A DNA stretch of 64,000 nt from an uncultured Victivallales bacterium (GTDB lineage Bacteria; Verrucomicrobiota; Lentisphaeria; Oligosphaerales; JAFGRS01). The notes under the pieces were generated by a model. The model was not told where the DNA came from. It made no database searches and saw nothing but the letters and a program-made list of their open reading frames with translations. Location of the stretch: the NCBI GenBank assembly GCA_903837355.1, contig CAILUI010000122.1, positions 1 through 64,000 on the forward strand, given 5' to 3'. Below are positions 40,434 to 49,388 of this stretch, piece after piece. The position numbers and the translations under genes were made by a program. The first letter of the stretch is position 1, and the number at the start of each line of letters is the position of its first letter.

Positions 40434-43400
40434 ATGACGACGATGGCAAGAGGTGTGGACGAACAACGTCTGACGATGGCGGCTCTGCTCGCCGTGGGCC
40501 TGGCAGCGGGGGCACAGGAGTCGCCGCGGCGGCCGTGGCTAGAGACGGCGCCAGAGGCGATGCCGCCGCTGACCGTACGCTGGGAAGATCCAGGACAGAA
40601 GGAGGTCTTTGTCGTCGAAGGCAGCGACTACCAGGTCCGCGTCGCGACGCACCCCGCCCGCATTCTCTCGCTGCGCGCCCATGGCCGCGATCTGACCGGC
40701 CCGGAGGGGGTGACGCCGGGATTCGAGGACGAGGCTGGCCGCCGGTACCGCCCGGCGCCACGCGAGGTCACCCCGGACTGGCAAGTCTGGATCGGCCAGG
40801 ACTACAAGCCAGCCCCCAGTTCGCGGGCCCGGATGAACGTCTGGAGCGCCACCCCGTACTACTGGGACGCCCACCTGCTCGACATCCCGCTGGTCACCGA
40901 CGAGACCGTCCGGGCCTTGCAGGCGCGGGGCGAGGCGGCGGCTCTGCTGACCTGGGACTTCACCAAGGACGCCCAAGACTGGCAGGCCATCAACGACTGC
41001 AGCATCGCCCCAACCCGCGACGGCCTGCGGGTCTCGCTCAGCGGTGCCGACCCCTTCCTCAGTTCGGCGGAACTCACCAACTTCCCAACCGGACCGGTGG
41101 TGGTCGCACTGCGGACGCGCGGCCAAGGCGGCGGTGCGGCTCTCTACTGGTACGAGGAAGGCGAGGCCGGCTATGCCGGGGACAAGGTGCAGACCTTCGC
41201 CGTACCGGGGGGCAGCGACTGGCGCGAGACACGGGTCCGCCTGCCGGTGCAGGGACGACTCAAGCGACTGCGTTTCGATCCTCCTGGCACCTCCGGCGTC
41301 ATCGAGGTCGCCGCGATCCGTCTCCTGCAGGACGTGGTGCCCGACCCGGCCCACGTGCCGGCGCGCGGCGAGATCGTCTTCCATGCCTTCCAGGACAAGC
41401 TGCACCTCGAGTTCCGGGTCACCCCGGCGCCTGGCCAGACGCGGCCCGCGCAGGCGGTGTGGACGGCGGCTATCCCCAGCGCCGATATCGTCCAGGACGC
41501 GGGTGGGCGCGCGGGGCTCATTCCCGGCGGCCGTGCAGACGGCGTGGCCGGACTGCTGGCGCCACCGGCAGGCGAGTTCGTCGAGGGCGGGCGCGGCTGG
41601 CGGGCGCCGCTGACCGGCGTGCCCGCGACGACGTACTGGGTGCTGCGGCCCTTTGCCGCGGCAATGGGCGCGGCTGGGCGTAACGGCCATCTCGACAGCG
41701 GCCGGGAGGAGCTCTCGCCCCTGCCCGCCAGCGCCTTCGCCGTGCGCGACGGCTGGTGGCTGGGCTACGACCCCGTCTCCGGCCTCTACCGCATGCAGAC
41801 GGCCGCCAACACCCCGGCCTACTCCTTCGAGGCCGCCTACCGTGTCCCCTCGCGACGCCTGGTCGCCGGCCTCGCGGTCACCAACGACGACCTGCCGCGA
41901 CGCCTCGTGGTCAAGTGCGCCACCGGCGTGGGGAACCTCCCCGGCGCCGTGCTGACCGACGCCGCCGGCTTTCCGTTGCCGGTTCCCATCGTGGTCGCCA
42001 AGAACTTCGCCGGCGAGCGCGAAGAACCCGACGACAGCGGCTACGGCGACGCCTACTTCCCGCTGACGCTGGCCCCCGGCGAGCAGCGCGATCTCCAGGT
42101 CATGAATCTCCTGCAGACCTGGGGAAACCACATGGTCAAGCAGGTGTCCTCGATCCGCTTCTTCATGATCTACTGGCACCTCTCGGTCGGCCTCTCCGAG
42201 AGCACCTGCTTCTCGATGGACTCCCTCGGGGACGAGTTCTGCTATCGCATTCCTGATTTCCGACCGCTGAGCGGCGAGTTCTGGGCCGGGCAGCCGCAGC
42301 ACGGCGTGGGGCAGTTCCCGGGGTTTCTGCAGTACCAGCCCGGGAACCGCACTCGGCTGATCTACGAGCGCACCGAGTTCGAGTCCGCCAGCCCGTGCCT
42401 GGCACGCTTCACGATGCACTACCACACGGCGGACGATGCCGCGACCGCACGCGTATCCGTCCTGGAAGCCCCGCACCGCGATGAGATGCGCACCTTCCTC
42501 TGGCTGCGCTACGACTGGCAGAAGACGGTGGCGATCGAAGGCGACGCCCGCACGCACTTCCGCTGGCTCAACCTGGCCGACCGTTTCCGCTCCGAGCGCT
42601 TGCTGTGGCTGGGCGCCGACGGCAAGGTCCAGCAACGGGCCTTGCGGGGCCAGACACCCGCGGTAACGTTGAGCGGGGAACGGCTGGCCGCGGACTCGCC
42701 CTTCGTGGCCACGGACGCCGACTGCCAGGAGGAGCAGTACAACTGCGTCACCCTGATCCGGGGCTTCCGGGCCCGCCTCGGCGGCCGCGAGCTGACGCAG
42801 CCCGCGCTGTCCGCCGACTTCTCCGGGCCGCGCGGCTTCTGGCTGACCGTGCCCGAGGCGAAGCTGACCCTGCAGCCGGGCGACTTCCTCGAGGCCGAAG
42901 TCATGCTCATGCCGCATGGCGAGCCGGCCCTGCCCGAACTCAAGCCACGACGGGAACGTGAGCGCTTCGGCGCCGGGCGGGTGAAGGTGGAGGTCAGCAC
43001 CGGCACCAAGCTGGCCGACTTCCCGGTGCGCGTGGCGGCGGCCGACGAAGTGGCGCGCTTCACTCTCGAGGGCGGCTTCGACCTGATGCCGCTCGTGGTC
43101 GAAGGCTTCCGGCACTGGGGCGTCCCGTTGCTCTGGCAGGGCTCCTTGTGGCAGGATCAGCAGCAGCACGGCGGCGATGGCTACCAGGTCGAACCCGATG
43201 GCCAGGGCGGCTACCGTTTCGTCTTTGTCTACCCGATCCGGACCGGCCAGAAACTGCCCTTCCTGGTCACCCGCGCGGACTGCAGCACCGGCATCTCCCG
43301 CCTGCTCGACCGGAATGGCGACCTGGCGCTGGAGAGCTCGGCAGAGGGCGTGTTCACGCTCAAGGCGCCCGTCCTCTTCGCGCCGGGGACGAACCGCATC

Positions 43401-43700
43401 CGCGCCGGTTCCGACCTGGTGGAGTTCAGCGGCCGGGGGCGCACGGTACGCGCGGTGCCCGTCACCGCCGACCTCGCGGGCGGTGAGGGCACCCTCGAGA
43501 TCGTCTCCTGGTCACCACGCGAGGTCCAGATTCGGACCGACGGCAACGCCATGCGTCTCAGCTTCGGGCGCCTGCCGCCCGCGGCGCCGTGCACGGTAAC
43601 CCTCGGCGAGAGCGTCAGGGAGACTGCCGCCGATGGTGAAGGCACGCTGGTCGTTGCCGTGCCCCCAGGCACGACCGCGGTCAGAGTGCGACTGCCCTGA
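40434..43700 (+). CDS. Large putative exoprotein of unknown function
   Basis: 1088 residues. A short hydrophobic stretch near the N-terminus (LTMAALLAVGLAAGAQE) may be a signal peptide; ATG 40434 follows GGGG closely, and ATG 40443 is an alternative. I do not recognise the family. Features seen: beta-rich N-terminal part (SDYQVRVATHPARILSLRAHGRD), a galactose-binding-like module about 160-300 (LLTWDFTKDAQDWQAINDCS), a central part with WWLGYDPVSGLYRMQTAAN and VKQVSSIRFFMIYWHLSVGLSEST, and beta sandwiches to the end. The pattern resembles uncharacterised DUF-type glycan-active proteins of PVC bacteria. It is transcribed away from the C25 gene across repeat copy B. Confidence 0.7.
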   Translation: MTTMARGVDEQRLTMAALLAVGLAAGAQESPRRPWLETAPEAMPPLTVRWEDPGQKEVFVVEGSDYQVRVATHPARILSLRAHGRDLTGPEGVTPGFEDEAGRRYRPAPREVTPDWQVWIGQDYKPAPSSRARMNVWSATPYYWDAHLLDIPLVTDETVRALQARGEAAALLTWDFTKDAQDWQAINDCSIAPTRDGLRVSLSGADPFLSSAELTNFPTGPVVVALRTRGQGGGAALYWYEEGEAGYAGDKVQTFAVPGGSDWRETRVRLPVQGRLKRLRFDPPGTSGVIEVAAIRLLQDVVPDPAHVPARGEIVFHAFQDKLHLEFRVTPAPGQTRPAQAVWTAAIPSADIVQDAGGRAGLIPGGRADGVAGLLAPPAGEFVEGGRGWRAPLTGVPATTYWVLRPFAAAMGAAGRNGHLDSGREELSPLPASAFAVRDGWWLGYDPVSGLYRMQTAANTPAYSFEAAYRVPSRRLVAGLAVTNDDLPRRLVVKCATGVGNLPGAVLTDAAGFPLPVPIVVAKNFAGEREEPDDSGYGDAYFPLTLAPGEQRDLQVMNLLQTWGNHMVKQVSSIRFFMIYWHLSVGLSESTCFSMDSLGDEFCYRIPDFRPLSGEFWAGQPQHGVGQFPGFLQYQPGNRTRLIYERTEFESASPCLARFTMHYHTADDAATARVSVLEAPHRDEMRTFLWLRYDWQKTVAIEGDARTHFRWLNLADRFRSERLLWLGADGKVQQRALRGQTPAVTLSGERLAADSPFVATDADCQEEQYNCVTLIRGFRARLGGRELTQPALSADFSGPRGFWLTVPEAKLTLQPGDFLEAEVMLMPHGEPALPELKPRRERERFGAGRVKVEVSTGTKLADFPVRVAAADEVARFTLEGGFDLMPLVVEGFRHWGVPLLWQGSLWQDQQQHGGDGYQVEPDGQGGYRFVFVYPIRTGQKLPFLVTRADCSTGISRLLDRNGDLALESSAEGVFTLKAPVLFAPGTNRIRAGSDLVEFSGRGRTVRAVPVTADLAGGEGTLEIVSWSPREVQIRTDGNAMRLSFGRLPPAAPCTVTLGESVRETAADGEGTLVVAVPPGTTAVRVRLP

Positions 43701-43855
43701 TGAGTCAGACCGCCAGTGCGGAACCCTACCCGGTCACGGTCTGCCCGTGCCCTTGACGGACAGCGTCTGCCGCGCCGCGCCGACCGTCACCGACCGCGCG
43801 GAATACCTCGGTTCATCTCCGATTGCAGAGGTCGAGAAAAAGACCAGAGGCCCAG

Positions 43856-43884
43856 TTGCGTGCGTGGCCCTGCGGCGCTAGTAT
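43856..43884 (+). promoter_or_regulatory. Candidate promoter and hairpin leader of the pseudopilin gene
   Basis: TTGCGT (43856-43861), a 17-base spacer, TAGTAT (43879-43884), about 84 bases before the start codon. Downstream in the leader, TGGTGG and CCACCA enclose the palindrome CCCCGCGGGG, so the mRNA leader can fold. Moderate matches only. Confidence 0.4.
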
Positions 43885-43967
43885 GTGAAGAATTGGTGGA
43901 TTATGTCCCGCCCCCGCGGGGCCACCAGTAAGAAACCGAGTGTCCGCAGTCGAAGGAGGTGCATCCC

Positions 43968-44630
43968 ATGAACCGGCGTCGCTTCACTCTGATCGAACTC
44001 CTCGTGGTGATTGCCATTATCGCCATCCTGGCAGCCATGCTGCTGCCGGCCCTGGCCAAAGCCCGGGAGAAGGCGCAGACCATCAGTTGTACCAGTAATA
44101 TGAAGCAGCTCACCCTGGGCGTGATCATGTATGCGGGCGACTACAACCAGCGGATTCCCCCCATGAACGACAACACCCGCTCGCCCTTGCCGTGGTGGGC
44201 GCAGTTCGTGCTGCCCTACGTCACCGACACCAAGCTCTTTGAGTGCCCGAGTGCCGACGGCGACGCCTGGAGGAACTGCACCTGCGGCGGCGCGCAGGAG
44301 TTGCGGCCGGTGCACTATGGCGCCAACTGCGGCGGCGGTGGGGCTGGCGGCACCGCCATGCCGAACTGGCAGGGCGTGATGGGCCAGAAGCAGGTCTCGG
44401 TCGCGGAGCCCTCGCAGACCGTCTGGGGCGCCGACTCGACCTGCGTCAACATCGGCCCCTGGGGCGCCTATCCCGGGCAGGGCACGACCTGCCCCGGCGT
44501 GGCCGCGAATCGGCACAGCCTCGGCGTCAACTTCGGCTTCGTCGACGGCCATGCCATGTGGTACCGCGCGACCTCCAGCACCCAGATCGGGATTCCGTTC
44601 GGCTACTGGACCCGGCAAGGCGGCGACTGA
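43968..44630 (+). CDS. Type II secretion-like pseudopilin (prepilin N-terminal plus H-X9-DG domain)
   Basis: 220 residues. [40 protein letters not shown] N-terminus: prepilin peptidase cleaves before F6 and methylates it, and Glu10 is the conserved pilin glutamate. [13 protein letters not shown] is the H-X9-DG motif found in the very expanded pseudopilin families of Planctomycetes, Lentisphaerae and Verrucomicrobia. AAGGAGGT (43952-43959) sits 8 bases before ATG 43968. It is a single gene ended by a strong terminator; no secretion ATPase or pilus genes are nearby. It is probably a secreted or surface-fibre subunit. Confidence 0.93.
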   Translation: MNRRRFTLIELLVVIAIIAILAAMLLPALAKAREKAQTISCTSNMKQLTLGVIMYAGDYNQRIPPMNDNTRSPLPWWAQFVLPYVTDTKLFECPSADGDAWRNCTCGGAQELRPVHYGANCGGGGAGGTAMPNWQGVMGQKQVSVAEPSQTVWGADSTCVNIGPWGAYPGQGTTCPGVAANRHSLGVNFGFVDGHAMWYRATSSTQIGIPFGYWTRQGGD

Positions 44631-44650
44631 CGCTCCCCCGCTCCTCCGCC

Positions 44651-44699
44651 AAGGCGCTCTGGCCGGGCAACCCGCCCGTCAGAGCGCCTTGTTGTTTCT
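44651..44699 (+). terminator. Rho-independent terminator of the pseudopilin gene
   Basis: AAGGCGCTCTG (44651-44661) pairs perfectly with CAGAGCGCCTT (44680-44690), followed by GTTGTTTCT. It begins 20 bases after the pseudopilin stop. Confidence 0.88.
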
Positions 44700-44808
44700 A
44701 CGGCCAGCCGTGGGCTCGCCAGCGGGGGGGCGCAGCAATGCTGTTAGCTCTCCCCGTCTGCGTGGCGGCGCGGGGCACTTGTCGGTCGCGCGCCAAGCTC
44801 GCGGCCGG

Positions 44809-44832
44809 GGTCGGGTACTGGCACCCCCGACC
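44809..44832 (-). repeat. Hairpin element GGTCGGG-N10-CCCGACC, copy 2
   Basis: On the minus strand a 7-base perfect stem encloses GGTGCCAGTA, the same loop as at 40302-40325. Compared with copy 1, one stem pair is C-G there and T-A here, changed on both arms. Flanking GTAGG and GGCCGCG bases are also shared. Confidence 0.7.
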
Positions 44833-44890
44833 TACCACCTGCCCGCCTGCGGCCGAGGGCGCAGCCAGGAAGTTAACCACATTGGGGGGC

Positions 44891-44932
44891 GCAGAACGAA
44901 AAGGAGCGCCCTCGTGCGGAGGGCGCTCCTTT
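44891..44932 (-). terminator. Rho-independent terminator of the purC-pckG unit
   Basis: AAAGGAGCGCCCTC (44900-44913) pairs with GAGGGCGCTCCTTT (44919-44932) around GTGCG: a 14-base stem. On the minus strand it is followed by a T-rich TTCGTTCT tract. It lies about 50 bases beyond the pckG stop. Confidence 0.88.
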
Positions 44933-44984
44933 CGCGTGATCGCGTGCGACCGGCCTGACCCGGCCGGTCGGACGCTCGGCTGAG

Positions 44985-46796
44985 TTACATGCCAAGACGC
45001 TGACGGATCTCGGCAAGCTGGGCCCGCATCCGGACCGGAACCCGGTCGCCGAACTGGGCAAAGTGCTCCTCGACGTCGGGCATCTCGGCCTTGAAGGCTT
45101 CGACGTCCACGCGAAGGAGTTCCTGCAGGTCCTCGGCGCTGACCTTGAGGCCATTCACGTCAAGGTCGCTCGGGCGCGGCATCATGCCGATCGGGGTTTC
45201 GATGGCGCCGGCGGTGCCATCAATGCGCTCGCACATCCACTTCAGGACGCGGCTGTTCTCGCCGAAACCCGGCCACAGCCACTTGCCCTGCGGGCTCTTG
45301 CGGAACCAGTTCACATAGAAGATCGCCGGCGCCTTGGCCCCCAGCTTGTCACCCATCTTGAACCAGTGGGCGAAGTAGTCGGCCATGTTGTAGCCGCAGA
45401 AGGGCAGCATGGCGAAGGGGTCGCGGCGCAGCTTGGACTTCACATCCAGTGCCGCGGCGGTGGGCTCCGAAGCCGCGGTGGCGCCCATGTAGACGCCATG
45501 GTCCCAGGAGCGGGCCTGGTGAACCAAGGGCATCACCGCCGTGCGCCGCCCGCCGAACACCAGGATGTCGATTGGTACGCCCGCGGGATCCTCCCAAGCC
45601 GGACAGACGACCGGGCACTGGCGGGCCGGAGCCGTGAAGCGGGCGTTGGGGTGGGCCCCCTTCGCGGGCTTGCCTTCGGCGTCCTTCATCTCAGGCGTCC
45701 ACTCCTTGCCCTTCCAGTCGATGCCGTGGGCGCAGGGCTGGTCCATGTCTTCCCACCAGATGTCCTTGTCGTCTGTGAGCACGCAGTTGGTGAAGATGGT
45801 GTTCTTCTTGATGGTCTCCATGGCCATCGGGTTGGACTTGAAACTGGTCCCCGGCGCGACGCCGAAGAAGCCCGCCTCGGGGTTGATCGCGCGCAGACGA
45901 CCGTCGGGGCCGACCTTCATCCAGGCGATGTCGTCGCCGACGCATTCGCACTTCCAGCCCGGGATGGTGGGTTGTAGCATCGCCAGGTTGGTCTTACCGC
46001 AGGCCGAGGGGAACGCCGCGGCGATATGGTAGGCCTTGCCCTGGGGGTTGGTCAGACGCAGGATGAGCATGTGCTCGGCCATCCAGCCTTCGCGGCGTGC
46101 CATCGACGAGGCGATGCGCAGGGCCAGGCACTTCTTGCCGAGCAGGGCGTTGCCGCCGTAGCCCGAGCCGTAGGACCAGATCAGGTTCTCCTCGGGGAAG
46201 TGCGAGATGTACTTTTGCTCGATGGGGGCGCAGGGCCAGGAGCTGTCCTTCTGACCCGGCTTGAGCGGCGCGCCTACCGAGTGCAGGCAGGGGATGAACT
46301 CGCCATCGGCCCCGAGCGTCTTAATGACCTGGTCGCCGACACGAGTCATGATGTGCATGTTGCAGACGACATAGGGTGAGTCGGTGATTTCGACACCGAT
46401 CTTCGCGATCGGCGAGCCGATGGGCCCCATGGAGAAGGGGATGACATACAGCGTCCGGCCGCGCATACAGCCGTCGTACAGCGCCGTCATCGTCTGCTTC
46501 AGCCCGACCGGGTCGATCCAGTTATTGGTCGGACCCGCCTCCGCCTGCGTGTGGGAGGCGATGTAGGTGCGGTTCTCGACGCGGGCCACGTCGGAGGGAT
46601 CGGAGCGGAAGGAAACGCAACCGGGACGCTTGGCCGGATTCAGCGGAATCCCCATGCCGGCGGCGACCATCTCGCCCAGCAGACGATCATACTCGGCCTG
46701 GGAGCCGTCGCACCAGGCGACTGCGTCCGGCTTGCAGAGGGTCTGGACCTCCGCCACCCAGTTCAGGAGTTTGCGGTTCGTTGTCATGATCGCCAT
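44985..46796 (-). CDS. pckG: Phosphoenolpyruvate carboxykinase (GTP)
   Basis: 603 residues, the usual length of the GTP-dependent enzyme. It interconverts oxaloacetate + GTP and PEP + CO2 + GDP, in gluconeogenesis or anaplerosis in the cytoplasm. [10 protein letters not shown] (261-270) is the kinase-1a P-loop with the hallmark Cys266 and Lys268; [12 protein letters not shown] near 63-74, [13 protein letters not shown] near 211-223 and AEHMLIL with His242 contribute PEP and metal ligands. [11 protein letters not shown] and the long [14 protein letters not shown] and [18 protein letters not shown] blocks are all intact. ATG 46796 is set by GGAGGA six bases upstream. It lies 54 bases after purC with no terminator between them, so co-transcription is likely. 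Confidence 0.97.
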   Translation of the reverse strand: MAIMTTNRKLLNWVAEVQTLCKPDAVAWCDGSQAEYDRLLGEMVAAGMGIPLNPAKRPGCVSFRSDPSDVARVENRTYIASHTQAEAGPTNNWIDPVGLKQTMTALYDGCMRGRTLYVIPFSMGPIGSPIAKIGVEITDSPYVVCNMHIMTRVGDQVIKTLGADGEFIPCLHSVGAPLKPGQKDSSWPCAPIEQKYISHFPEENLIWSYGSGYGGNALLGKKCLALRIASSMARREGWMAEHMLILRLTNPQGKAYHIAAAFPSACGKTNLAMLQPTIPGWKCECVGDDIAWMKVGPDGRLRAINPEAGFFGVAPGTSFKSNPMAMETIKKNTIFTNCVLTDDKDIWWEDMDQPCAHGIDWKGKEWTPEMKDAEGKPAKGAHPNARFTAPARQCPVVCPAWEDPAGVPIDILVFGGRRTAVMPLVHQARSWDHGVYMGATAASEPTAAALDVKSKLRRDPFAMLPFCGYNMADYFAHWFKMGDKLGAKAPAIFYVNWFRKSPQGKWLWPGFGENSRVLKWMCERIDGTAGAIETPIGMMPRPSDLDVNGLKVSAEDLQELLRVDVEAFKAEMPDVEEHFAQFGDRVPVRMRAQLAEIRQRLGM

Positions 46797-46850
46797 CGAG
46801 AGTCCTCCTTCGTCCACTGTCTCAGGGGGGCACCGCGTGGGCGCAGCGCA

Positions 46851-47753
46851 TCACAGGGCTTTGCCGGTCAGAGCCTGATAGGCATCCAGGTACTTCTGCC
46901 GGGTCTTGGTCACGACGTCAGTGGGCAGAACCGGCGCCGGCGGCTGGTGGTTGAAGCCGATGGCGTCGAGGTAGTCGCGCACAAACTGCTTGTCGAGACT
47001 GGGCGGGTTACTGCCGGTGGCATACGACTCAGCAGGCCAGAAACGACTGGAGTCAGGGGTCAGAACCTCGTCGATGAGGATCATCTTGCCAGCCGGATCC
47101 AGGCCGAACTCGAACTTGGTGTCGGCAATGATCATGCCGCGGGCCGCAGCGCAGTCACGAGCTTCCGAGTAGAGCCGCAAGGTATTACTGCGGAGCGCGG
47201 CCGCCGTCCGCGGATCGGTCATCCGGATGACTTCCTCGTAGGTGATATTCTCGTCGTGCTCGCCCTGCTCGGCCTTGTAGGAGGGAGTGAAAATGGCCTC
47301 GTCGAGTTGCGCGGCCTGGACATAGCCCGCCCGCAAGGCGATGCCGCAGACGACGCCGTTCTTCTGGTACTCCTTCCAGCCGGAGCCGACCAGGTAGCCA
47401 CGGGCGATGCACTCAACGGCAAGGGCCCGCGCCTTCTGCACCAACATCGAGCGGCCCGCCAGATCCGCGGCCACCGCCCTGGCGGCGGCCGGGTAGTCCT
47501 GCACGTTCATGCTGATCAGGTGATTGGGCATCCAGGAGAAGAGGTCGAACCAGAAGGCCGAGATCCCGGTCAGCACCCGGCCCTTGTCCGGAATGCCGTT
47601 GGGCATGACGCAGTCGAAGGCACTGATGCGGTCGGTGGCAACCAACAGCAGGGACTCGCCGAGGTCGTAGATGTCACGAACTTTGCCGCGCCGTGGCGGC
47701 GGCAGACCGGGGATGGAACTCTCGATGAGCGCGTGGTTCTGGTCGTACTTCAT
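46851..47753 (-). CDS. purC: Phosphoribosylaminoimidazole-succinocarboxamide (SAICAR) synthase
   Basis: 300 residues. Purine biosynthesis: CAIR + aspartate + ATP give SAICAR. RRGKVRDIYDLGESLLLVATDRISAFD at the N-terminus is the ATP-binding signature, RGYLVGSGWKEYQKNGVVCG and LIDEVLTPDSSRFWP are later conserved blocks. It is the longer (about 300-residue) form common outside enterobacteria. It precedes pckG on the same strand; no other purine genes are in view. Confidence 0.97.
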   Translation of the reverse strand: MKYDQNHALIESSIPGLPPPRRGKVRDIYDLGESLLLVATDRISAFDCVMPNGIPDKGRVLTGISAFWFDLFSWMPNHLISMNVQDYPAAARAVAADLAGRSMLVQKARALAVECIARGYLVGSGWKEYQKNGVVCGIALRAGYVQAAQLDEAIFTPSYKAEQGEHDENITYEEVIRMTDPRTAAALRSNTLRLYSEARDCAAARGMIIADTKFEFGLDPAGKMILIDEVLTPDSSRFWPAESYATGSNPPSLDKQFVRDYLDAIGFNHQPPAPVLPTDVVTKTRQKYLDAYQALTGKAL

Positions 47754-48244
47754 GGCCGCTCATTCCTTAGCTGGGCACCTGGCGCTCCGCACTGGATCTG
47801 CCGGGCCGCTCTGCGCTCCGTGCCAGGACATCCCCGGAGCGGAAAGCCCACTCGCGCCTTCGAGCCCCTGGCTCAACGCTCCCGTGGCACCACCCAAAAA
47901 CGGGTGGAATCCATAAGTTAGCCCCGCGTTTTACCGGCTGCAAACATACGACCGCGCTTTCTTTCGTGGGCGCCTCAATGAAGTCTGCGCGGACCCGTGG
48001 AGGGCGAAGCTCCCCAGGCGCGCCCGCGCCGCTGAGCCGCGGGCCACAGGCCGGACACGGGGGACGGCTGGTGTTGGAGGGCGAAGCTCCCCAGGCGCGC
48101 CCGCGCCGCTGAGCCGCGGGCCACAGGCCGGCTCCCCGGTCACGGCTCACCGCCTGCCAGCAGGCTGGGGAGGTTCTCCAAAGTCTGCCCGCAGAGCCGG
48201 CGGCGGCGGACTTCACCGAGGCATGGCGCTGCGGGCGGTCCGCC
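47754..48244. other. Gene-free region with hairpin and duplicated 57-base unit
   Basis: No gene seen in 491 bases. CCACCC-AAAAAC-GGGTGG (47890-47907) is a perfect 6-base hairpin upstream of purC on the minus strand. The rest holds the direct repeat described separately. purC's promoter should lie at its left edge; no strong boxes were recognised. Confidence 0.5.
47998..48131. repeat. 57-base direct repeat, two copies 20 bases apart
   Basis: Identical 57-base units at 47998-48054 and 48075-48131, beginning TGGAGGGCGAAGCTCCCC and ending CCACAGGCCGG. Each contains GGAG...CTCC and GCGG/CCGC self-complementary parts. Lies between a UroD-like gene and purC. Confidence 0.88.
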
Positions 48245-49294
48245 TCAGGAGGCCTGGCTCTGCGCCTCGCGGTGGACCGCTTCCCACTCGTCGAAAATGG
48301 CCATGGCGACGTCGGGGTTAGCGCCCGGCGAAAGCTCGAACTGGGCGATGATGCCGCCGGCGCGGTCGTAGAGGTGGTGCGCGGCCTGGCGGACGGCCGT
48401 ACGGCCGACCTGCGGGTTGGCGGCCGGGAGCACATGCTGACGGTCGATCTCCCCCCAGAAGGTCAGCTTGCCCTTGGCCGTCTTGGCCAGTGCGCTCATG
48501 TCCATGCAGAAAAGCTGCGAGTTCAGGGCGTCTACGCCGATCTCGACGAGATCCGGATAGACCTCCTGGATGTGCCCATCGGAATGCATGAAGACGAACT
48601 TGCCGGCCGCGTGGGCCTGCTCGCAGTATTCACGGTAGAGGGGCTTGAAGAGGTCGCGCCAGACGCGGGGCGGCACCAGGAGCTGGGACTGGGCTCCCCA
48701 GTCGTCCATGAACATCAGAGCGTCGACGTCGGTGGTGCACCAGAAGGCGAGCTCCTGCAGGTAGAACTCATGGATGAGCCGCAGCAGGTCGCGCGTGCCC
48801 TGGTCGGGATCCATCACGTCAAGGAAGGCGTTCTGACTGCCGCGCAGGAACTGGTAGCGCTCCCACGGCCGCGGGCAGCAGCCGCTGCGCACGAACTTGT
48901 CGGTGCTTCCGCAGAAGCGGTTGATCCCGTCGCGGGCTGCCGTGGGGTCGGCCGGGAGGGTTTCATAGGGCGGCTTGACCGAGCGCCAGTCGCGCAGGTC
49001 GGCAAGGATAGGCTCCTTGACCTCGCCGACGACGCCATACTGGATATTCTCCCAGATGCAGCCCCAGTCATCGACGTAAGTACCCACGTCAAACATGTCG
49101 CCACGGACACGCGGTGAGGGCTGGTACCCAGAGGGCGCGCCGGCAAAATCCGACGGGTAGGCTGCCACCAGCCGGTCGAGGCCGGCTTTGACGTGGCGCT
49201 GCGCCCAGGGGAGGTACCACAACTCGCGGGGAAGGCGCTCAGGGTAATCGAAGGTCAGGGCGCGACGAACCAGTTCGCGTGATGTCTGCGGCAT
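48245..49294 (-). CDS. Uroporphyrinogen-decarboxylase-like protein, second paralogue
   Basis: 349 residues. Shares with 8489-9442 the blocks TTDVDALMFMDDWGAQSQLLVPP, LFKPLYREYC, FVFMHSDGH, DALNSQLFCMD and LTFWGEIDRQHVL. As there, the zinc-type H-x-C of cobamide methyltransferases is replaced (H-S-D). The family-typical start LVRRALTFDYPERLPRELW supports ATG 49294, which has AAGGAG 7 bases upstream. Cytoplasmic. It is followed upstream on the same strand by the GHL6-like glycosidase gene (94-base gap), linking this orphan family with carbohydrate degradation. The reaction is unknown. Confidence 0.85.
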   Translation of the reverse strand: MPQTSRELVRRALTFDYPERLPRELWYLPWAQRHVKAGLDRLVAAYPSDFAGAPSGYQPSPRVRGDMFDVGTYVDDWGCIWENIQYGVVGEVKEPILADLRDWRSVKPPYETLPADPTAARDGINRFCGSTDKFVRSGCCPRPWERYQFLRGSQNAFLDVMDPDQGTRDLLRLIHEFYLQELAFWCTTDVDALMFMDDWGAQSQLLVPPRVWRDLFKPLYREYCEQAHAAGKFVFMHSDGHIQEVYPDLVEIGVDALNSQLFCMDMSALAKTAKGKLTFWGEIDRQHVLPAANPQVGRTAVRQAAHHLYDRAGGIIAQFELSPGANPDVAMAIFDEWEAVHREAQSQAS

Positions 49295-49388
49295 ACGGTG
49301 CTCCTTGTGTCCGCTCTCCGGGTACGACCGACAACGTACCCGCCGTCGGCGGTAGCGCAAGGGTGGCAGCGGCGCCGCCCACGGCCAC

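Noticed and set aside
40539..43169. 876-codon open frame antisense to the 1088-residue exoprotein
   Set aside because: Composition typical of a shadow frame. The sense frame is longer and contains aromatic and acidic patterns of a folded protein.
8489..49294. The UroD-like genes as hemE (haem synthesis)
   Set aside because: Sequence blocks fit the MtaA/UroD-like family of unknown function rather than hemE, and no haem genes are in view.
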